64,000 bases of DNA from Vibrio qingdaonensis (GTDB lineage: Bacteria > Pseudomonadota > Gammaproteobacteria > Enterobacterales > Vibrionaceae): the NCBI RefSeq assembly GCF_026191675.1, contig NZ_JAKRRY010000023.1, forward strand, positions 1 to 64,000, in the 5' to 3' direction. The position numbers and the translations under genes were made by a program. Below, one piece after another: positions 43,190-52,863 of the stretch. The notes beneath the pieces are model-generated. The model worked only from the letters and a program-made list of their open reading frames with translations, was not told the DNA's origin and searched no databases. Position 1 is the first letter of the stretch. Every line of letters starts with the position of its first letter.

Positions 43190-44404
43190 TTAGTGGTGTG
43201 CCCACTCAACCGTATCTAGGTCAATCCCTTCGTTATACATATCCCATAGAGGAGACATGTCGCGTAACTTATTAACTGCGGTTTTGATTTGCTCAATGGC
43301 ATAATCAATCTCTTCTTCCGTTGTAAAACGGCCGAAGGAAAAACGTACTGAGCTATGCGCAAGCTCATCATTTAGGCCAAGTGCACGTAGCACATAAGAA
43401 GGCTCTAAGCTCGCCGAAGTACAGGCTGAACCCGATGAAACGGCAAGATCTTTCAAAGACATGAGCAGTGACTCACCTTCAACAAAAGCAAAGCTGATGT
43501 TCAAGTTATGCGGTACACGCATTTCTAAGTCGCCATTCACGGTTACTGCTTCAAGACCTTTTACACCAGCATAAAGACGTTCGCTCAAAGCTTTCGCATG
43601 TTCGTAATCTTTTTGCATGTCTTGTTTAGCAATAGCAAATGCTTCGCCCATTCCCACAATCTGGTGAGTTGCGAGAGTACCAGAGCGGAAACCGCGCTCA
43701 TGACCACCACCGTGCATTTGCGCTTCTAAGCGAATACGTGGTTTACGGCTGACATACAGAGCACCAATACCTTTAGGACCATATACTTTATGCGCTGAGA
43801 GTGAGATAAGATCCACTTTCAGTTCTTTTACATCAATCGGTAATTTACCAGCAGACTGAGCAGCATCAACGTGAGAGATAATCTTTCTGCTACGACACAA
43901 CTCGCCGATTGCCGCGATGTCTTGCACGACACCAATTTCATTGTTCACATGCATGATAGACACCAATACCGTGTCTTCACGCATCGCTGCTTCTAGCTTC
44001 GTTAAATCAATAATACCGTTGCTTTCAGGCTGAAGGTAAGTCACTTCGAACCCTTCACGCTCTAGTTGGCGGCACGGGTCCAAAACAGCTTTATGCTCAG
44101 TTTTACACGTAATAACGTGCTTGCCTTTCTTGCCATAAAAATGCGCTGCACCTTTAATCGCAAGGTTATCTGATTCTGTTGCGCCCGATGTGAAGACAAT
44201 TTCACGAGGGTCTGCATTCAGCAAATCTGCAATTTGCTCACGTGCGTTATCTACTGCTTCTTCTGCCTGCCATCCATAACGGTGCGAACGTGACGCTGGG
44301 TTACCAAACGTTCCGTCCATAGTCATGAATTTAACCATCTTATCAGCAACACGAGGGTCTACTGGACAAGTGGCAGAGTAGTCTAAATATATAGGCAGTT
44401 TCAT
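43190..44404 (-). CDS. iscS: Cysteine desulfurase IscS
   Basis: The protein has 404 residues, the same as E. coli. The PLP lysine is in LSAHKVYGPKGIG, and the persulfide Cys in SSGSACTSASLEPSYVL. It takes sulfur from cysteine for iron-sulfur clusters, tRNA thiolation and thiamine. It lies 29 bp after iscR under the same promoter. Confidence 0.98.
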   Translation of the reverse strand: MKLPIYLDYSATCPVDPRVADKMVKFMTMDGTFGNPASRSHRYGWQAEEAVDNAREQIADLLNADPREIVFTSGATESDNLAIKGAAHFYGKKGKHVITCKTEHKAVLDPCRQLEREGFEVTYLQPESNGIIDLTKLEAAMREDTVLVSIMHVNNEIGVVQDIAAIGELCRSRKIISHVDAAQSAGKLPIDVKELKVDLISLSAHKVYGPKGIGALYVSRKPRIRLEAQMHGGGHERGFRSGTLATHQIVGMGEAFAIAKQDMQKDYEHAKALSERLYAGVKGLEAVTVNGDLEMRVPHNLNISFAFVEGESLLMSLKDLAVSSGSACTSASLEPSYVLRALGLNDELAHSSVRFSFGRFTTEEEIDYAIEQIKTAVNKLRDMSPLWDMYNEGIDLDTVEWAHH

Positions 44405-44433
44405 TCTTTACTCCAATGTAAAAGCAACACTAC

Positions 44434-44940
44434 TTACGAGCGAACATTAATGCCGATGGGGGCAGCGTTATTATTTTTTCTGGAAAACCCATTATTGACC
44501 GTAAGATCTATGTCTTGACGATCAGAAATTTCAAGGACTTCATTATCAACCATCAACTCACCGAGTGTGATGTTGTTCAGGAAATCGCTAATGCGAGAGC
44601 TTAAATCTCGCCACAACGTGTGAGTCAGACAACGCGTACCGCCTTGACAATCGCCTTTGCCAGCGCATTTGGTTGCATCGACCGATTCATCCACAGCAGC
44701 GATAACCGTACCAATGGAAATGTCGGCGCCGTCAGTACCTAGGCGATAACCACCACCAGGACCACGTACACTTGAGACCAATCCGGCTTTACGCAGTTTA
44801 GAAAACAGCTGTTCTAAGTAAGAAAGGGAAATCCCTTGACGCTCAGAAATATCGGCCAGTGGGACTGGGCTTTGCTGTGAGTGCAGCGCGACATCGAGCA
44901 TCGCTGTTACTGCGTATCTTCCTTTTGATGTTAATCTCAT
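44434..44940 (-). CDS. iscR: Rrf2-family regulator IscR
   Basis: The protein has 168 residues from ATG 44940 (MRLTSKGRYAVTAMLDVALHS), the family-typical start. A winged helix at the N-terminus is followed by the cluster ligands in CAGKGDCQGGTRCLTH (three Cys plus a nearby His). With a [2Fe-2S] cluster IscR represses its own operon from type 1 sites; without cluster it acts at type 2 sites. Two type 1 sites lie directly upstream. Confidence 0.97.
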   Translation of the reverse strand: MRLTSKGRYAVTAMLDVALHSQQSPVPLADISERQGISLSYLEQLFSKLRKAGLVSSVRGPGGGYRLGTDGADISIGTVIAAVDESVDATKCAGKGDCQGGTRCLTHTLWRDLSSRISDFLNNITLGELMVDNEVLEISDRQDIDLTVNNGFSRKNNNAAPIGINVRS

Positions 44941-44981
44941 ATCACACGTTTCCACATTGTCTTTGTGGATTCAATTTTTCC

Positions 44982-45006
44982 ATACCTGACTATTTTAATC
45001 AAGTAT
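44982..45006. promoter_or_regulatory. IscR type 1 binding site, proximal to iscR
   Basis: The 25 bases match the published E. coli type 1 consensus at 24 of 25 positions by eye: ATACCTGACT, then ATTTTA, then ATCAAGTAT. It lies 42 bp before the iscR start. Confidence 0.85.
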
Positions 45007-45031
45007 TTATTTGACTAAAATAGTCAGGTAT
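45007..45031. promoter_or_regulatory. IscR type 1 binding site, distal
   Basis: Directly abutting the first site; TTGACTAAAATAGTCAGGTAT matches the core and right flank perfectly and differs from the consensus at the left flank. The tandem pair corresponds to the two IscR sites known at the E. coli iscR promoter. Confidence 0.85.
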
Positions 45032-45052
45032 TCATCCACACACTTAATGCGG

Positions 45053-45784
45053 TTACTTTTTGTCCGCCAGTATTTTATCAATAGACGTCAAAATACCACG
45101 TAATGTGTTGATTTCTTGAGACTCAGGACGAGCACGACTGAACAGTCGACGCAACTTATTCATGACAAGATTAGGCTTATCCTTAGAGATAAACTGGGTA
45201 TTGGTTATCACATTTTCAAGGTGCTGGTAAAATAATTCCAACTCTTTATGGCGAGGGTAATCTGGTTCGTCTTGAGCAGGAAACTGTTGACTCTCACGCT
45301 CTAAATGAGCCACACGAACTTCGTAACTTAACGTTTGAACCGCCATCGCCAAATTCAGTGAGCTATACTCTGGGTTCGCTGGAATGCAAGTATGGAAATG
45401 GCACAGTTGCAGCTCATCATTGGTAAGACCGGTACGTTCGCGTCCAAAAACTAACGCGACGGGATGCTTCTCCCCTTCAATAGCAAAGCGTTGTCCACAT
45501 TCACGTGGCTCAATCATAGGCCAATCTAAGGTACGAGAGCGCGCGCTTGAGCCCACGACCAAACCACAGTCTTCGACCGCTTCTTCTAACGAAGACACAA
45601 TGGTGGCACCCAAAGCAATATCACTTGCACCTGCGGCTAACGCGACAGCTTGCGCATCTACTTCACATTGAGGATCAACTAATACCATCTGGCTTAATCC
45701 CATGACTTTCATCGCACGAGCAGCAGAGCCTATATTTCCAGAATGAGAAGTTCCGACGAGAATGATCTTAACGTTGTCTAGCAT
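45053..45784 (-). CDS. trmJ: tRNA (cytidine/uridine-2'-O-)-methyltransferase TrmJ
   Basis: The protein has 243 residues from ATG 45784 (MLDNVKIILVGTSHSGNIGSAARAMK); an in-frame TTG two codons upstream is not needed. SPOUT-fold marks are present: GNIGSAARAMKVMG, VFGRERTGLTNDEL and PEYSSLNLAMAVQTLSYEV. It methylates the ribose at position 32 of tRNAs. It lies downstream of its own promoter and upstream of iscR, and diverges from suhB with an IscR-like palindrome between them. Confidence 0.95.
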   Translation of the reverse strand: MLDNVKIILVGTSHSGNIGSAARAMKVMGLSQMVLVDPQCEVDAQAVALAAGASDIALGATIVSSLEEAVEDCGLVVGSSARSRTLDWPMIEPRECGQRFAIEGEKHPVALVFGRERTGLTNDELQLCHFHTCIPANPEYSSLNLAMAVQTLSYEVRVAHLERESQQFPAQDEPDYPRHKELELFYQHLENVITNTQFISKDKPNLVMNKLRRLFSRARPESQEINTLRGILTSIDKILADKK

Positions 45785-45827
45785 TGTCAAATAGCACCAA
45801 GATTACAAAACCGCCGAATAATAACAT

Positions 45828-45852
45828 AAACCTGACTAAAATAGTCAGGGTC
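45828..45852. promoter_or_regulatory. IscR-like palindrome in the trmJ-suhB divergent region
   Basis: CCTGACTAAAATAGTCAGG is a perfect palindromic core with the same sequence as the IscR sites at iscR; the outer flanks fit less well. On the trmJ strand it overlaps a plausible -35 (TGACTA) spaced 18 bases from TATTAT. For suhB it lies about 60 bp before the likely -10 TATACT (45913-45918). Confidence 0.6.
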
Positions 45853-45961
45853 TTTTTATTCACCCGAATGACAGAACAAAAAATAACCACTTCCCTTTTC
45901 CCGAATCTTTGATATACTCGCCGCCGCTTTTTGTTCTTTAACATCCGTTGGGAAAATTCGT

Positions 45962-46765
45962 ATGCATCCAATGCTAAATATCGCTATACGCGCTGCGCGT
46001 AAAGCTGGCAACCATATTGCTAAATCACTTGAAAACACTGACAACATTGAGTCAGTACAGAAAGGCACTAATGACTTTGTTACTAACGTAGACAAAGAAG
46101 CTGAAGCACTCATTATCCATACTATTCAAACCTCTTATCCTGAACACAGCATTGTTGCTGAGGAAAGCGGTATGATTGAAGGTAAAGATAGTGATGTTCA
46201 ATGGATCATCGACCCACTGGATGGCACCACTAACCTTATCAATGGTCTACCACACTTCTGTGTTTCTATTGCTGTTCGCATGAAGGGCAGAACAGAAGTT
46301 GCGTGTGTTTACGACCCAATGCGTAACGAGCTATTTACTGCACAACGCGGTTCTGGCGCTCAACTTAATAACGCTCGTATTCGTGTAACACCTCTAAAAG
46401 ACCTTAAAGGTACCATCATCGGTACTGGCTTCCCTTACAAACAAAAGCAGCATTCTGAAAGCTATTTCAAAATCATGTCTTCAATGTTTGTTGAATGTTC
46501 TGATTTCCGTCGTACTGGTTCTCCAGCACTTGACCTTTGCTACTTAGCTGCAGGTCGTGTCGATGGTTACTTCGAGCTTGGACTTAAGCCTTGGAACATG
46601 GCAGCAGGCGATCTGATTGCTCGTGAAGCTGGCGCGATTGTTACTGACTTTGCTGGTGGCACTGACCACATGAAATCTGGCAACATCGTAGCGTCTAGTG
46701 CACGTGGCGTTAAATCAATGCTTAAGCACATTCGCGAAAACTCCAATGAAGGTATGCTTAAGTAA
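45962..46765 (+). CDS. suhB: Inositol-1-monophosphatase family protein SuhB
   Basis: The protein has 267 residues, as for E. coli SuhB. The Mg2+-binding and catalytic motifs IVAEESG, WIIDPLDGTTNLINGLPHF and PWNMAAGDLIAREAGA are all present. Besides phosphatase activity, SuhB in E. coli is part of the rRNA antitermination complex and helps ribosome assembly. A -10-like TATACT lies at 45913-45918. It is closed by a strong terminator. Confidence 0.96.
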   Translation: MHPMLNIAIRAARKAGNHIAKSLENTDNIESVQKGTNDFVTNVDKEAEALIIHTIQTSYPEHSIVAEESGMIEGKDSDVQWIIDPLDGTTNLINGLPHFCVSIAVRMKGRTEVACVYDPMRNELFTAQRGSGAQLNNARIRVTPLKDLKGTIIGTGFPYKQKQHSESYFKIMSSMFVECSDFRRTGSPALDLCYLAAGRVDGYFELGLKPWNMAAGDLIAREAGAIVTDFAGGTDHMKSGNIVASSARGVKSMLKHIRENSNEGMLK

Positions 46766-46800
46766 TTTATCATTACTTAGCGTTCACTGAGTTTCTCAAA

Positions 46801-46828
46801 TCCCAGCTTTTAGGCTGGGATTTTTTTA
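46801..46828 (+). terminator. Terminator of suhB
   Basis: TCCCAGC-TTTTAG-GCTGGGA followed by TTTTTTT, 35 bases after the suhB stop. Confidence 0.9.
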
Positions 46829-46865
46829 TCTAGCTTTGAGAAAAGCATCGCCTAAAAACTCGATA

Positions 46866-46896
46866 CAAAAAAGCCGCTCATTTTGAGCGGCTTTTA
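46866..46896 (-). terminator. Terminator of the yajC-secDF operon
   Basis: AAGCCGCTCA-TTT-TGAGCGGCTT on the minus strand is followed by TTTT, 19 bases after the secF stop. Confidence 0.9.
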
Positions 46897-46914
46897 TATA
46901 GCAATAGAAAATGC

Positions 46915-47862
46915 TTATGGCATTTCGTCGAGCTCTTCGCCTTCTTTCTCTATTTGCGTTGGCATTAGGTGTTCACGTTGAATACCCAGTTTCAGAGCCA
47001 GCGCCGAAGCAACATAGATAGAAGAGTAAGTACCAACCGTGATACCAAGCAGTAGTGCAAGTGCAAAACCATGGATCATTGCACCGCCTTGCGTAAACAA
47101 TGCGATGACTACGAACAATGTCGTACCCGAGGTAATTAATGTACGGCTCAGTGTTTGTGTAATGGAGTTATTCATCACCTCAGACGGGTCACCTTTACGC
47201 ATTTTACGGAAGTTCTCACGAATCCGGTCAAATACAACAATGGTATCATTGAGGGAGTACCCCACAACCGTCAGCAAGGCCGCGACAATGGTTAAGTCCA
47301 CTTCAATTTGCAATAAAGAGAAAATACCTAAGGTAATAATAACATCGTGAGCCAAGGCCATTACCGCACCAGCAGCTAGACGCCACTCAAATCGTATTGA
47401 TACGTAGATCAAAATACAGATAAGAGAGACTAAAATCGCTAGCCCCCCCGCTTCCGTAAGCTCATCTCCCACGTTCGGACCGACAAACTCGATACGACGC
47501 ATCTCAACACTTTCACCTGTTCCTTGCTGAATTGCGCTTAAGATTTGGTTGCCCAACGCTTCGGCTTGTACACCATCACGTGGACGTAAACGCACCATCA
47601 CATCACGTGAAGAACCAAAATTTTGTACCGTCGCATCACCAAAACCTTCCGCATCCAATGCACTTCGCACATCTTCAAGGTTGGCAGGCTGCTCGAAACC
47701 CACTTCAATCAGCGTACCGCCGGTGAAATCTAAGCCCCAGTTCAACCACTTAGTAGATAGGGTAAATATTGCAGCAGCAATCATCGCAATGGAAAACATG
47801 AATGCTACTTTTGACCAACGCATAAAGTCGATCGTTTTGTCTGCTTTCATTATCTCAAACAT
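46915..47862 (-). CDS. secF: Protein translocase subunit SecF
   Basis: The protein has 315 residues. It has six membrane segments and the SecF signature LNWGLDFTGGTLIEVGFEQPA near the N-terminus, with NDTIVVFDRIRENFRK in the conserved cytoplasmic loop. With SecD it pulls translocating proteins on the periplasmic side using the ion gradient (Na+ or H+ in Vibrio depending on paralogue). It starts nine bases after secD. Confidence 0.97.
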   Translation of the reverse strand: MFEIMKADKTIDFMRWSKVAFMFSIAMIAAAIFTLSTKWLNWGLDFTGGTLIEVGFEQPANLEDVRSALDAEGFGDATVQNFGSSRDVMVRLRPRDGVQAEALGNQILSAIQQGTGESVEMRRIEFVGPNVGDELTEAGGLAILVSLICILIYVSIRFEWRLAAGAVMALAHDVIITLGIFSLLQIEVDLTIVAALLTVVGYSLNDTIVVFDRIRENFRKMRKGDPSEVMNNSITQTLSRTLITSGTTLFVVIALFTQGGAMIHGFALALLLGITVGTYSSIYVASALALKLGIQREHLMPTQIEKEGEELDEMP

Positions 47863-47871
47863 AACTATTTC

Positions 47872-49728
47872 CTAGATCGACAGTTTCTTAACGCGTTTGC
47901 CGCCATATACCAGATTCACTAAGCAGCGAGTACCAATAATTGCAGTAAACATTGAAGTAATAATACCGATTGAAAGTGTCACAGCGAAGCCTTTGATGGC
48001 ACCGGTGCCGACAGCAAATAATATAATCGCGGTAATAAGCGTGGTGATGTTGGCATCGGCAATGGTACTAAATGCGTTCGCGTAACCTTGATGAATCGCT
48101 TGCTGAGGATTGCGTCCCTCTTTTAGCTCTTCCCGGATCCGCTCAAAAATCAGTACGTTCGCATCTACCGCCATACCGACGGTCAGTACAATACCGGCAA
48201 TACCTGGAAGCGTCATTGTCGCCCCTGGGATCATTGACATCACACCAATAATTAGGACGATGTTAGCCATTAATGCACAGTTAGCGAATAGACCAAAGCC
48301 ACGGTAATAAACCAATGTAAAGAGCATTACGGCAATCATACCAGTGATACACGCCATGATACCCATATCGATATTCTGCTGACCCATTGATGGACCAATG
48401 GTTCTTTCCTCAACAATCGAGATAGGCGCAATCAACGCACCAGCACGAAGTAATAGTGCTAGGTTATGCGCTTCAGCAGCGGAGTCGATGCCAGTAATGC
48501 GGAAGTTACGACCTAGCGCTGACTGAATCGTTGCTTGGTTGATGACTTCTTCATGTTTATCCAGAATGACTTTGCCTTCAGGTGTACGTTTACCGCTATC
48601 CTTGTACTCTGCAAATACCGTCGCCATTAGCTTGCCGATATTTTGGCGAGAGAACGCCGCCATTTTGTTACCACCTTCACTATCAAGTGAGATGTTAACC
48701 TGTGGGCGACCATATTCATCCGCACTGGAGCTCGCATCAGTAATACTGGCTCCGCCAAGGATAATACGTTTTTTCAGAACGGCCGGACGACCATCGCGGT
48801 CAAACTTGATTTCACTGCCAGCAGGCGCTCGACCACTAGCTGCAGCAGCTAAATCTGCACTACTGTCAACTTCACGGAATTCAAGCGTCGCGGTTGCACC
48901 AAGAATTTCTTTTGCTCGAGCAGTATCCTGAACACCAGGTAGCTCAACCACAATACGACTTGCGCCCTGACGCTGTACCAAAGGTTCAGCAACACCGAGT
49001 TCATTTACACGATTTCGTAGAATAGTGATGTTTTGTTCAACGGCGTAGTTACGTATTTCTTGTAGGCGTGTTTCTTTAAAGCGAGCCACAATAGCAAAGC
49101 GACCGTTGGAGTCTGAATCAAAAAAGTCCATATCAGGGTGTTGAGATTCAAGTACGGCTTTAGCTTGTGCCAGTTGTTCTGCATCACGAAGTAAGACTTC
49201 TACCCCGTCCTTTCCTGAAGGACGAATAGATCGATAACGAATGCGGTCTTCGCGCAATTCACTTCGAAATGCTTCTTCTTGTTGTCCAACTAACTTTTCC
49301 ATCGCAGCGTCCATGTCAACTTCCATTAAGAAGTGAACACCACCACGAAGGTCCAAACCCAGTTTCATGGGTGCGGCACCAATAGCTTCTAACCAATGAG
49401 GTGTCGCTGGCGCTAAGTTGAGAGCAACAATGGAATCTTTGCCTAACGCTTCGCTGATCACGTCACGCGCACTAATTTGAGTATCAGTACTGGTAAAACG
49501 AACTAAGATAGAGCCGTTTTCTAAGGCGATAGACTTATGAGAGAGCTGCTCTTTATCAAGAGCTTGAGTGACAGTATCCAGCGTCGACATATCAACAGAG
49601 GCGCCACGCGCCCCTGTAATTTGAATAGCCGGATCTTCACCGTATAGGTTGGGAAGCGCATATAATGCTGCGATAGCAATGGCGAAAATCACCATTAAGT
49701 ACTTCCACAGAGGATAACGGTTTAGCAC
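47872..49728 (-). CDS. secD: Protein translocase subunit SecD
   Basis: The protein has 618 residues. An N-terminal membrane helix (about 7-27) is followed by the periplasmic P1 region with MKLGLDLRGGVHFLMEVDM and the segment LRNRVNELGVAEPLVQRQG, then five further membrane helices with VDANVLIFERIREELKEG. No regulatory arrest-peptide gene (VemP type) was seen before it, so this looks like the housekeeping secDF copy. It follows yajC by 22 bp. Confidence 0.97.
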   Translation of the reverse strand: MLNRYPLWKYLMVIFAIAIAALYALPNLYGEDPAIQITGARGASVDMSTLDTVTQALDKEQLSHKSIALENGSILVRFTSTDTQISARDVISEALGKDSIVALNLAPATPHWLEAIGAAPMKLGLDLRGGVHFLMEVDMDAAMEKLVGQQEEAFRSELREDRIRYRSIRPSGKDGVEVLLRDAEQLAQAKAVLESQHPDMDFFDSDSNGRFAIVARFKETRLQEIRNYAVEQNITILRNRVNELGVAEPLVQRQGASRIVVELPGVQDTARAKEILGATATLEFREVDSSADLAAAASGRAPAGSEIKFDRDGRPAVLKKRIILGGASITDASSSADEYGRPQVNISLDSEGGNKMAAFSRQNIGKLMATVFAEYKDSGKRTPEGKVILDKHEEVINQATIQSALGRNFRITGIDSAAEAHNLALLLRAGALIAPISIVEERTIGPSMGQQNIDMGIMACITGMIAVMLFTLVYYRGFGLFANCALMANIVLIIGVMSMIPGATMTLPGIAGIVLTVGMAVDANVLIFERIREELKEGRNPQQAIHQGYANAFSTIADANITTLITAIILFAVGTGAIKGFAVTLSIGIITSMFTAIIGTRCLVNLVYGGKRVKKLSI

Positions 49729-49750
49729 AGCGAGGATCCTTTAGCTGTTT

Positions 49751-50080
49751 TTATAGAGACTTCAGTGTACCTTTTGGTAGCACTGCAGTGATGAAATCTT
49801 TCTTGATAACCACTTCGTTGTTATCGTTTAGTGCGATAGCAATGTAGTCGTTGTCTTCAGCGATCTTGGTAATTTTACCGATTAGACCACCGTTAGTCAG
49901 AACTTCATCGCCTTTGCCCATAGAAGACATTAGGTTTTTATGCTCTTTTGCGCGTTTTGCTTGTGGGCGGTAAATCATGAAGTAAAAAATTACCGCAAAC
50001 ATACCAAGCATAATTAACATTTCAAAACCACCGCCTTGTGGAGCGGCTTCAGCAGCGTAAGCTGAACTAATCAAACTCAT
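49751..50080 (-). CDS. yajC: Preprotein translocase accessory subunit YajC
   Basis: The protein has 109 residues. A single N-terminal membrane helix (about 17-36, FEMLIMLGMFAVIFYFMIYRPQ) precedes a small cytoplasmic beta domain with MGKGDEVLTNGGLIGKI, the family hallmark. It associates with SecDF at the SecYEG translocon. It is the first gene after tgt, separated by 170 bp. Confidence 0.96.
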   Translation of the reverse strand: MSLISSAYAAEAAPQGGGFEMLIMLGMFAVIFYFMIYRPQAKRAKEHKNLMSSMGKGDEVLTNGGLIGKITKIAEDNDYIAIALNDNNEVVIKKDFITAVLPKGTLKSL

Positions 50081-50250
50081 TGGAAAACATCCTCGTTAAA
50101 TGTAAATACATATCCAAAATTGGGCTATCCCCTTATCTTTTCAAGAAGCAAACCGTAACTCAATGTTTCTTCGCCTGTTCGGAGCACAAAAAGTGTGACC
50201 CAGCGCTAGGATTTGTCACCAGTTGCAAGGATAGCCTTAAAATTAACCAA

Positions 50251-51384
50251 CTATTTCATATCAATTGGTATTACTTCGCGGTCGCGACGTGCGTAAAACT
50301 CTTCAACAAATTCATCAAAACGGTCTTCGTCAATCGACTTACGGATACTTTCCATCAGACGCTGATAGTAACGAAGGTTGTGAATAGTGTTCAGACGTGC
50401 ACCCAAAATTTCGTTACAGCGATCAAGATGATGCAAGTACGCTTTTGAGTAATTTTTACAGGTGTAACAATCACATTCAGGGTCCAATGGCGTCGTATCC
50501 GTCTTATGCTTTGCATTACGGATCTTGATAACGCCACCAGTGACAAATAAGTGACCATTACGTGCATTACGCGTTGGCATAACGCAATCGAACATATCAA
50601 TACCTCGGCGAACACCTTCAACGAGATCTTCCGGTTTACCTACACCCATTAGGTAGCGAGGTTTATCTTCTGGAAGTTTTGGCGTTGTGTGCTCAAGAAC
50701 GCGGTGCATGTCTTCTTTAGGTTCACCTACCGCCAAACCACCAACCGCATACCCGTCGAAGCCAATATTCGTTAAGCCTTCAACAGAAACATCACGTAAA
50801 TCTTCGTAAACACCACCTTGAACGATACCAAACAACGAATTGGTGTTTTCTAGCTTATCGAAGTGATCACGAGAGCGTTGTGCCCAACGCAGTGACATTT
50901 CCATGGATTTCTTCGCTTCATCATGCGTCGCAGGGTATGGCGTACACTCATCAAAGATCATCACAACATCAGAGCCAAGGTCTTTTTGAATCTCCATTGA
51001 CTTCTCAGCGTCCATGAAGACTTTGTCACCATTTACCGGGCTACGGAAATGGACACCTTCTTCAGTGATCTTACGCGTTGCACCTAAGCTAAATACTTGG
51101 AAACCGCCTGAATCTGTCAAGATTGGACCGTGCCAGTTCATAAAGTCATGCAAGTCACCGTGCAGCTTCATGATTTCTTGACCAGGACGAAGCCAAAGGT
51201 GGAAAGTGTTACCAAGCAGAATCTCTGCTCCGGTATCTTTCACTTCTTCCGGCGTCATACCTTTCACCGTTCCGTAAGTACCTACAGGCATGAATGCAGG
51301 TGTCTGCACTGTCCCGCGTTCAAACGTTAATTGACCACGACGCGCGTGACCATTTTTCTTTTTAAGTTCGTATTGTAATTTCAC
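50251..51384 (-). CDS. tgt: tRNA-guanine transglycosylase
   Basis: The protein has 377 residues. The active-site Asp is in PILTDSGGFQVFSLG; the second catalytic Asp lies in RGIDMFDCVMPTRNARNG; the zinc site is CDCYTCKNYSKAYLHHL plus a later His. It exchanges guanine 34 for preQ1 in tRNAs for Tyr, His, Asn and Asp. QueA, the next enzyme of queuosine synthesis, is encoded immediately upstream on the same strand (168-bp gap). Confidence 0.97.
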   Translation of the reverse strand: MKLQYELKKKNGHARRGQLTFERGTVQTPAFMPVGTYGTVKGMTPEEVKDTGAEILLGNTFHLWLRPGQEIMKLHGDLHDFMNWHGPILTDSGGFQVFSLGATRKITEEGVHFRSPVNGDKVFMDAEKSMEIQKDLGSDVVMIFDECTPYPATHDEAKKSMEMSLRWAQRSRDHFDKLENTNSLFGIVQGGVYEDLRDVSVEGLTNIGFDGYAVGGLAVGEPKEDMHRVLEHTTPKLPEDKPRYLMGVGKPEDLVEGVRRGIDMFDCVMPTRNARNGHLFVTGGVIKIRNAKHKTDTTPLDPECDCYTCKNYSKAYLHHLDRCNEILGARLNTIHNLRYYQRLMESIRKSIDEDRFDEFVEEFYARRDREVIPIDMK

Positions 51385-51552
51385 GAAGCCTCCAATTCGC
51401 CAGAGACACAGTCTGACTCAATATCAAAACGCACTAACAAGCGTAGCTTGTCGCACTCGATTGCACCGACATTTCTGCCAAGCGCTTACTGGTATTCCTT
51501 ACCTAAACTCTCACTGGCTCCTTGAGTGAAATTAAACCTTTGATGCCGGTCG

Positions 51553-52605
51553 TTAGTTTACTTTCTTGGTAATAAACATCGCATCACCATAACTAAAGAA
51601 GCGGTACTTGTTATCCACGGCATGCTGATAAGCGTTCATCACATGGTCATAACCGGCAAATGCACTTACTAACATAATCAGCGTTGACTCTGGCAAGTGG
51701 AAATTAGTCACTAAACAGTCGACAACTTTATACTCATAGCCTGGAAAGATGAAAATTTCAGTATCGCCGAAAAATGGCGCGAATTCTGTTCCCTTCGATT
51801 TCGCATCTTGGGCTGCACTTTCTAAAGAGCGCACCGATGTTGTGCCAACAGCAATCACTCTGCCACCACTCGCTTTGGTTTCAGCAATAGCTTTCACCAC
51901 TTCATCGCTCACTTCAACATATTCGGAATGCATGTGGTGATCGTGAATATTATCGACACGAACGGGTTGAAAGGTTCCAGCTCCAACATGCAAAGTCACG
52001 TAGGCGAAGTTCACGCCTTTCGCCTTTATGTCGGCCAAGACTTTGTCATCAAAATGAAGTCCCGCAGTTGGGGCTGCTACAGCCCCCGGTTTCTCATTGT
52101 AAACGGTTTGGTAACGCTCTTTATCTGCATCCTCATCAGGACGATCAATATAAGGCGGTAATGGCATGTGACCGATGTCGTTTAACACTTCCAACACCGT
52201 TTTCTCTGATTGAATTTCAATTTCAAACAGGGCGTCGTGCCTAGCGACCATAATAGCTTGGTAGTCATCATTTTCACCAAGAAGCAGCTCTGTGCCTACT
52301 TTTGGTGATTTCGAACAACGAACATGGGCCAACAGACGCTTATCATCAAGCATACGCTCAACCAACACTTCCAATTTGCCGCCAGATGCTTTGCGTCCAA
52401 ACATTCTCGCTGGGATAACCCGAGTGTTATTAAACACAAGTAAATCACCGGGTTGAACAAGGCTGGCAATATCAGTAAAGGTTTTATCAGCCACTTCACC
52501 TGTATTACCAGTGAGCTGTAATAATCGGCTCGCACTACGTTCAGCGGTGGGATAACGAGCAATAAGCTCATCAGGTAGGTCAAAGTGAAAATCTGAAACT
52601 TGCAT
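51553..52605 (-). CDS. queA: S-adenosylmethionine:tRNA ribosyltransferase-isomerase
   Basis: The protein has 350 residues from ATG 52605 (MQVSDFHFDLPDELIARYP), which matches the family N-terminus; another in-frame ATG three codons earlier (52614) is possible. QueA transfers the ribosyl part of SAM to preQ1 in tRNA, giving epoxyqueuosine. Conserved blocks are FNNTRVIPARMFGRKASGGK, PGAVAAPTAGLHFD and VGAGTFQPVR. It probably shares a transcript with tgt. Confidence 0.96.
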   Translation of the reverse strand: MQVSDFHFDLPDELIARYPTAERSASRLLQLTGNTGEVADKTFTDIASLVQPGDLLVFNNTRVIPARMFGRKASGGKLEVLVERMLDDKRLLAHVRCSKSPKVGTELLLGENDDYQAIMVARHDALFEIEIQSEKTVLEVLNDIGHMPLPPYIDRPDEDADKERYQTVYNEKPGAVAAPTAGLHFDDKVLADIKAKGVNFAYVTLHVGAGTFQPVRVDNIHDHHMHSEYVEVSDEVVKAIAETKASGGRVIAVGTTSVRSLESAAQDAKSKGTEFAPFFGDTEIFIFPGYEYKVVDCLVTNFHLPESTLIMLVSAFAGYDHVMNAYQHAVDNKYRFFSYGDAMFITKKVN

Positions 52606-52863
52606 AACACCCATCTTTGTTGATCTATGACATAAAGAACGAAAAATTTCGCAGCCGCTAAGTATAGGCTTACAGCATGGAATAGCAAGTTGAACAAGAT
52701 TAATCGTGTTGTATTTTTAAGCAAATTATCGCCACGTGACAATCACTGCAATTTTGCGATCCATTTTTAATGATTCGCATCAAAAAATGACCGAGTTCTC
52801 AACTTTATTGCCGCGATGATTCTATAGTTAAAGCAGACAATCAAAATGAGTTGGAGGCCCTCT

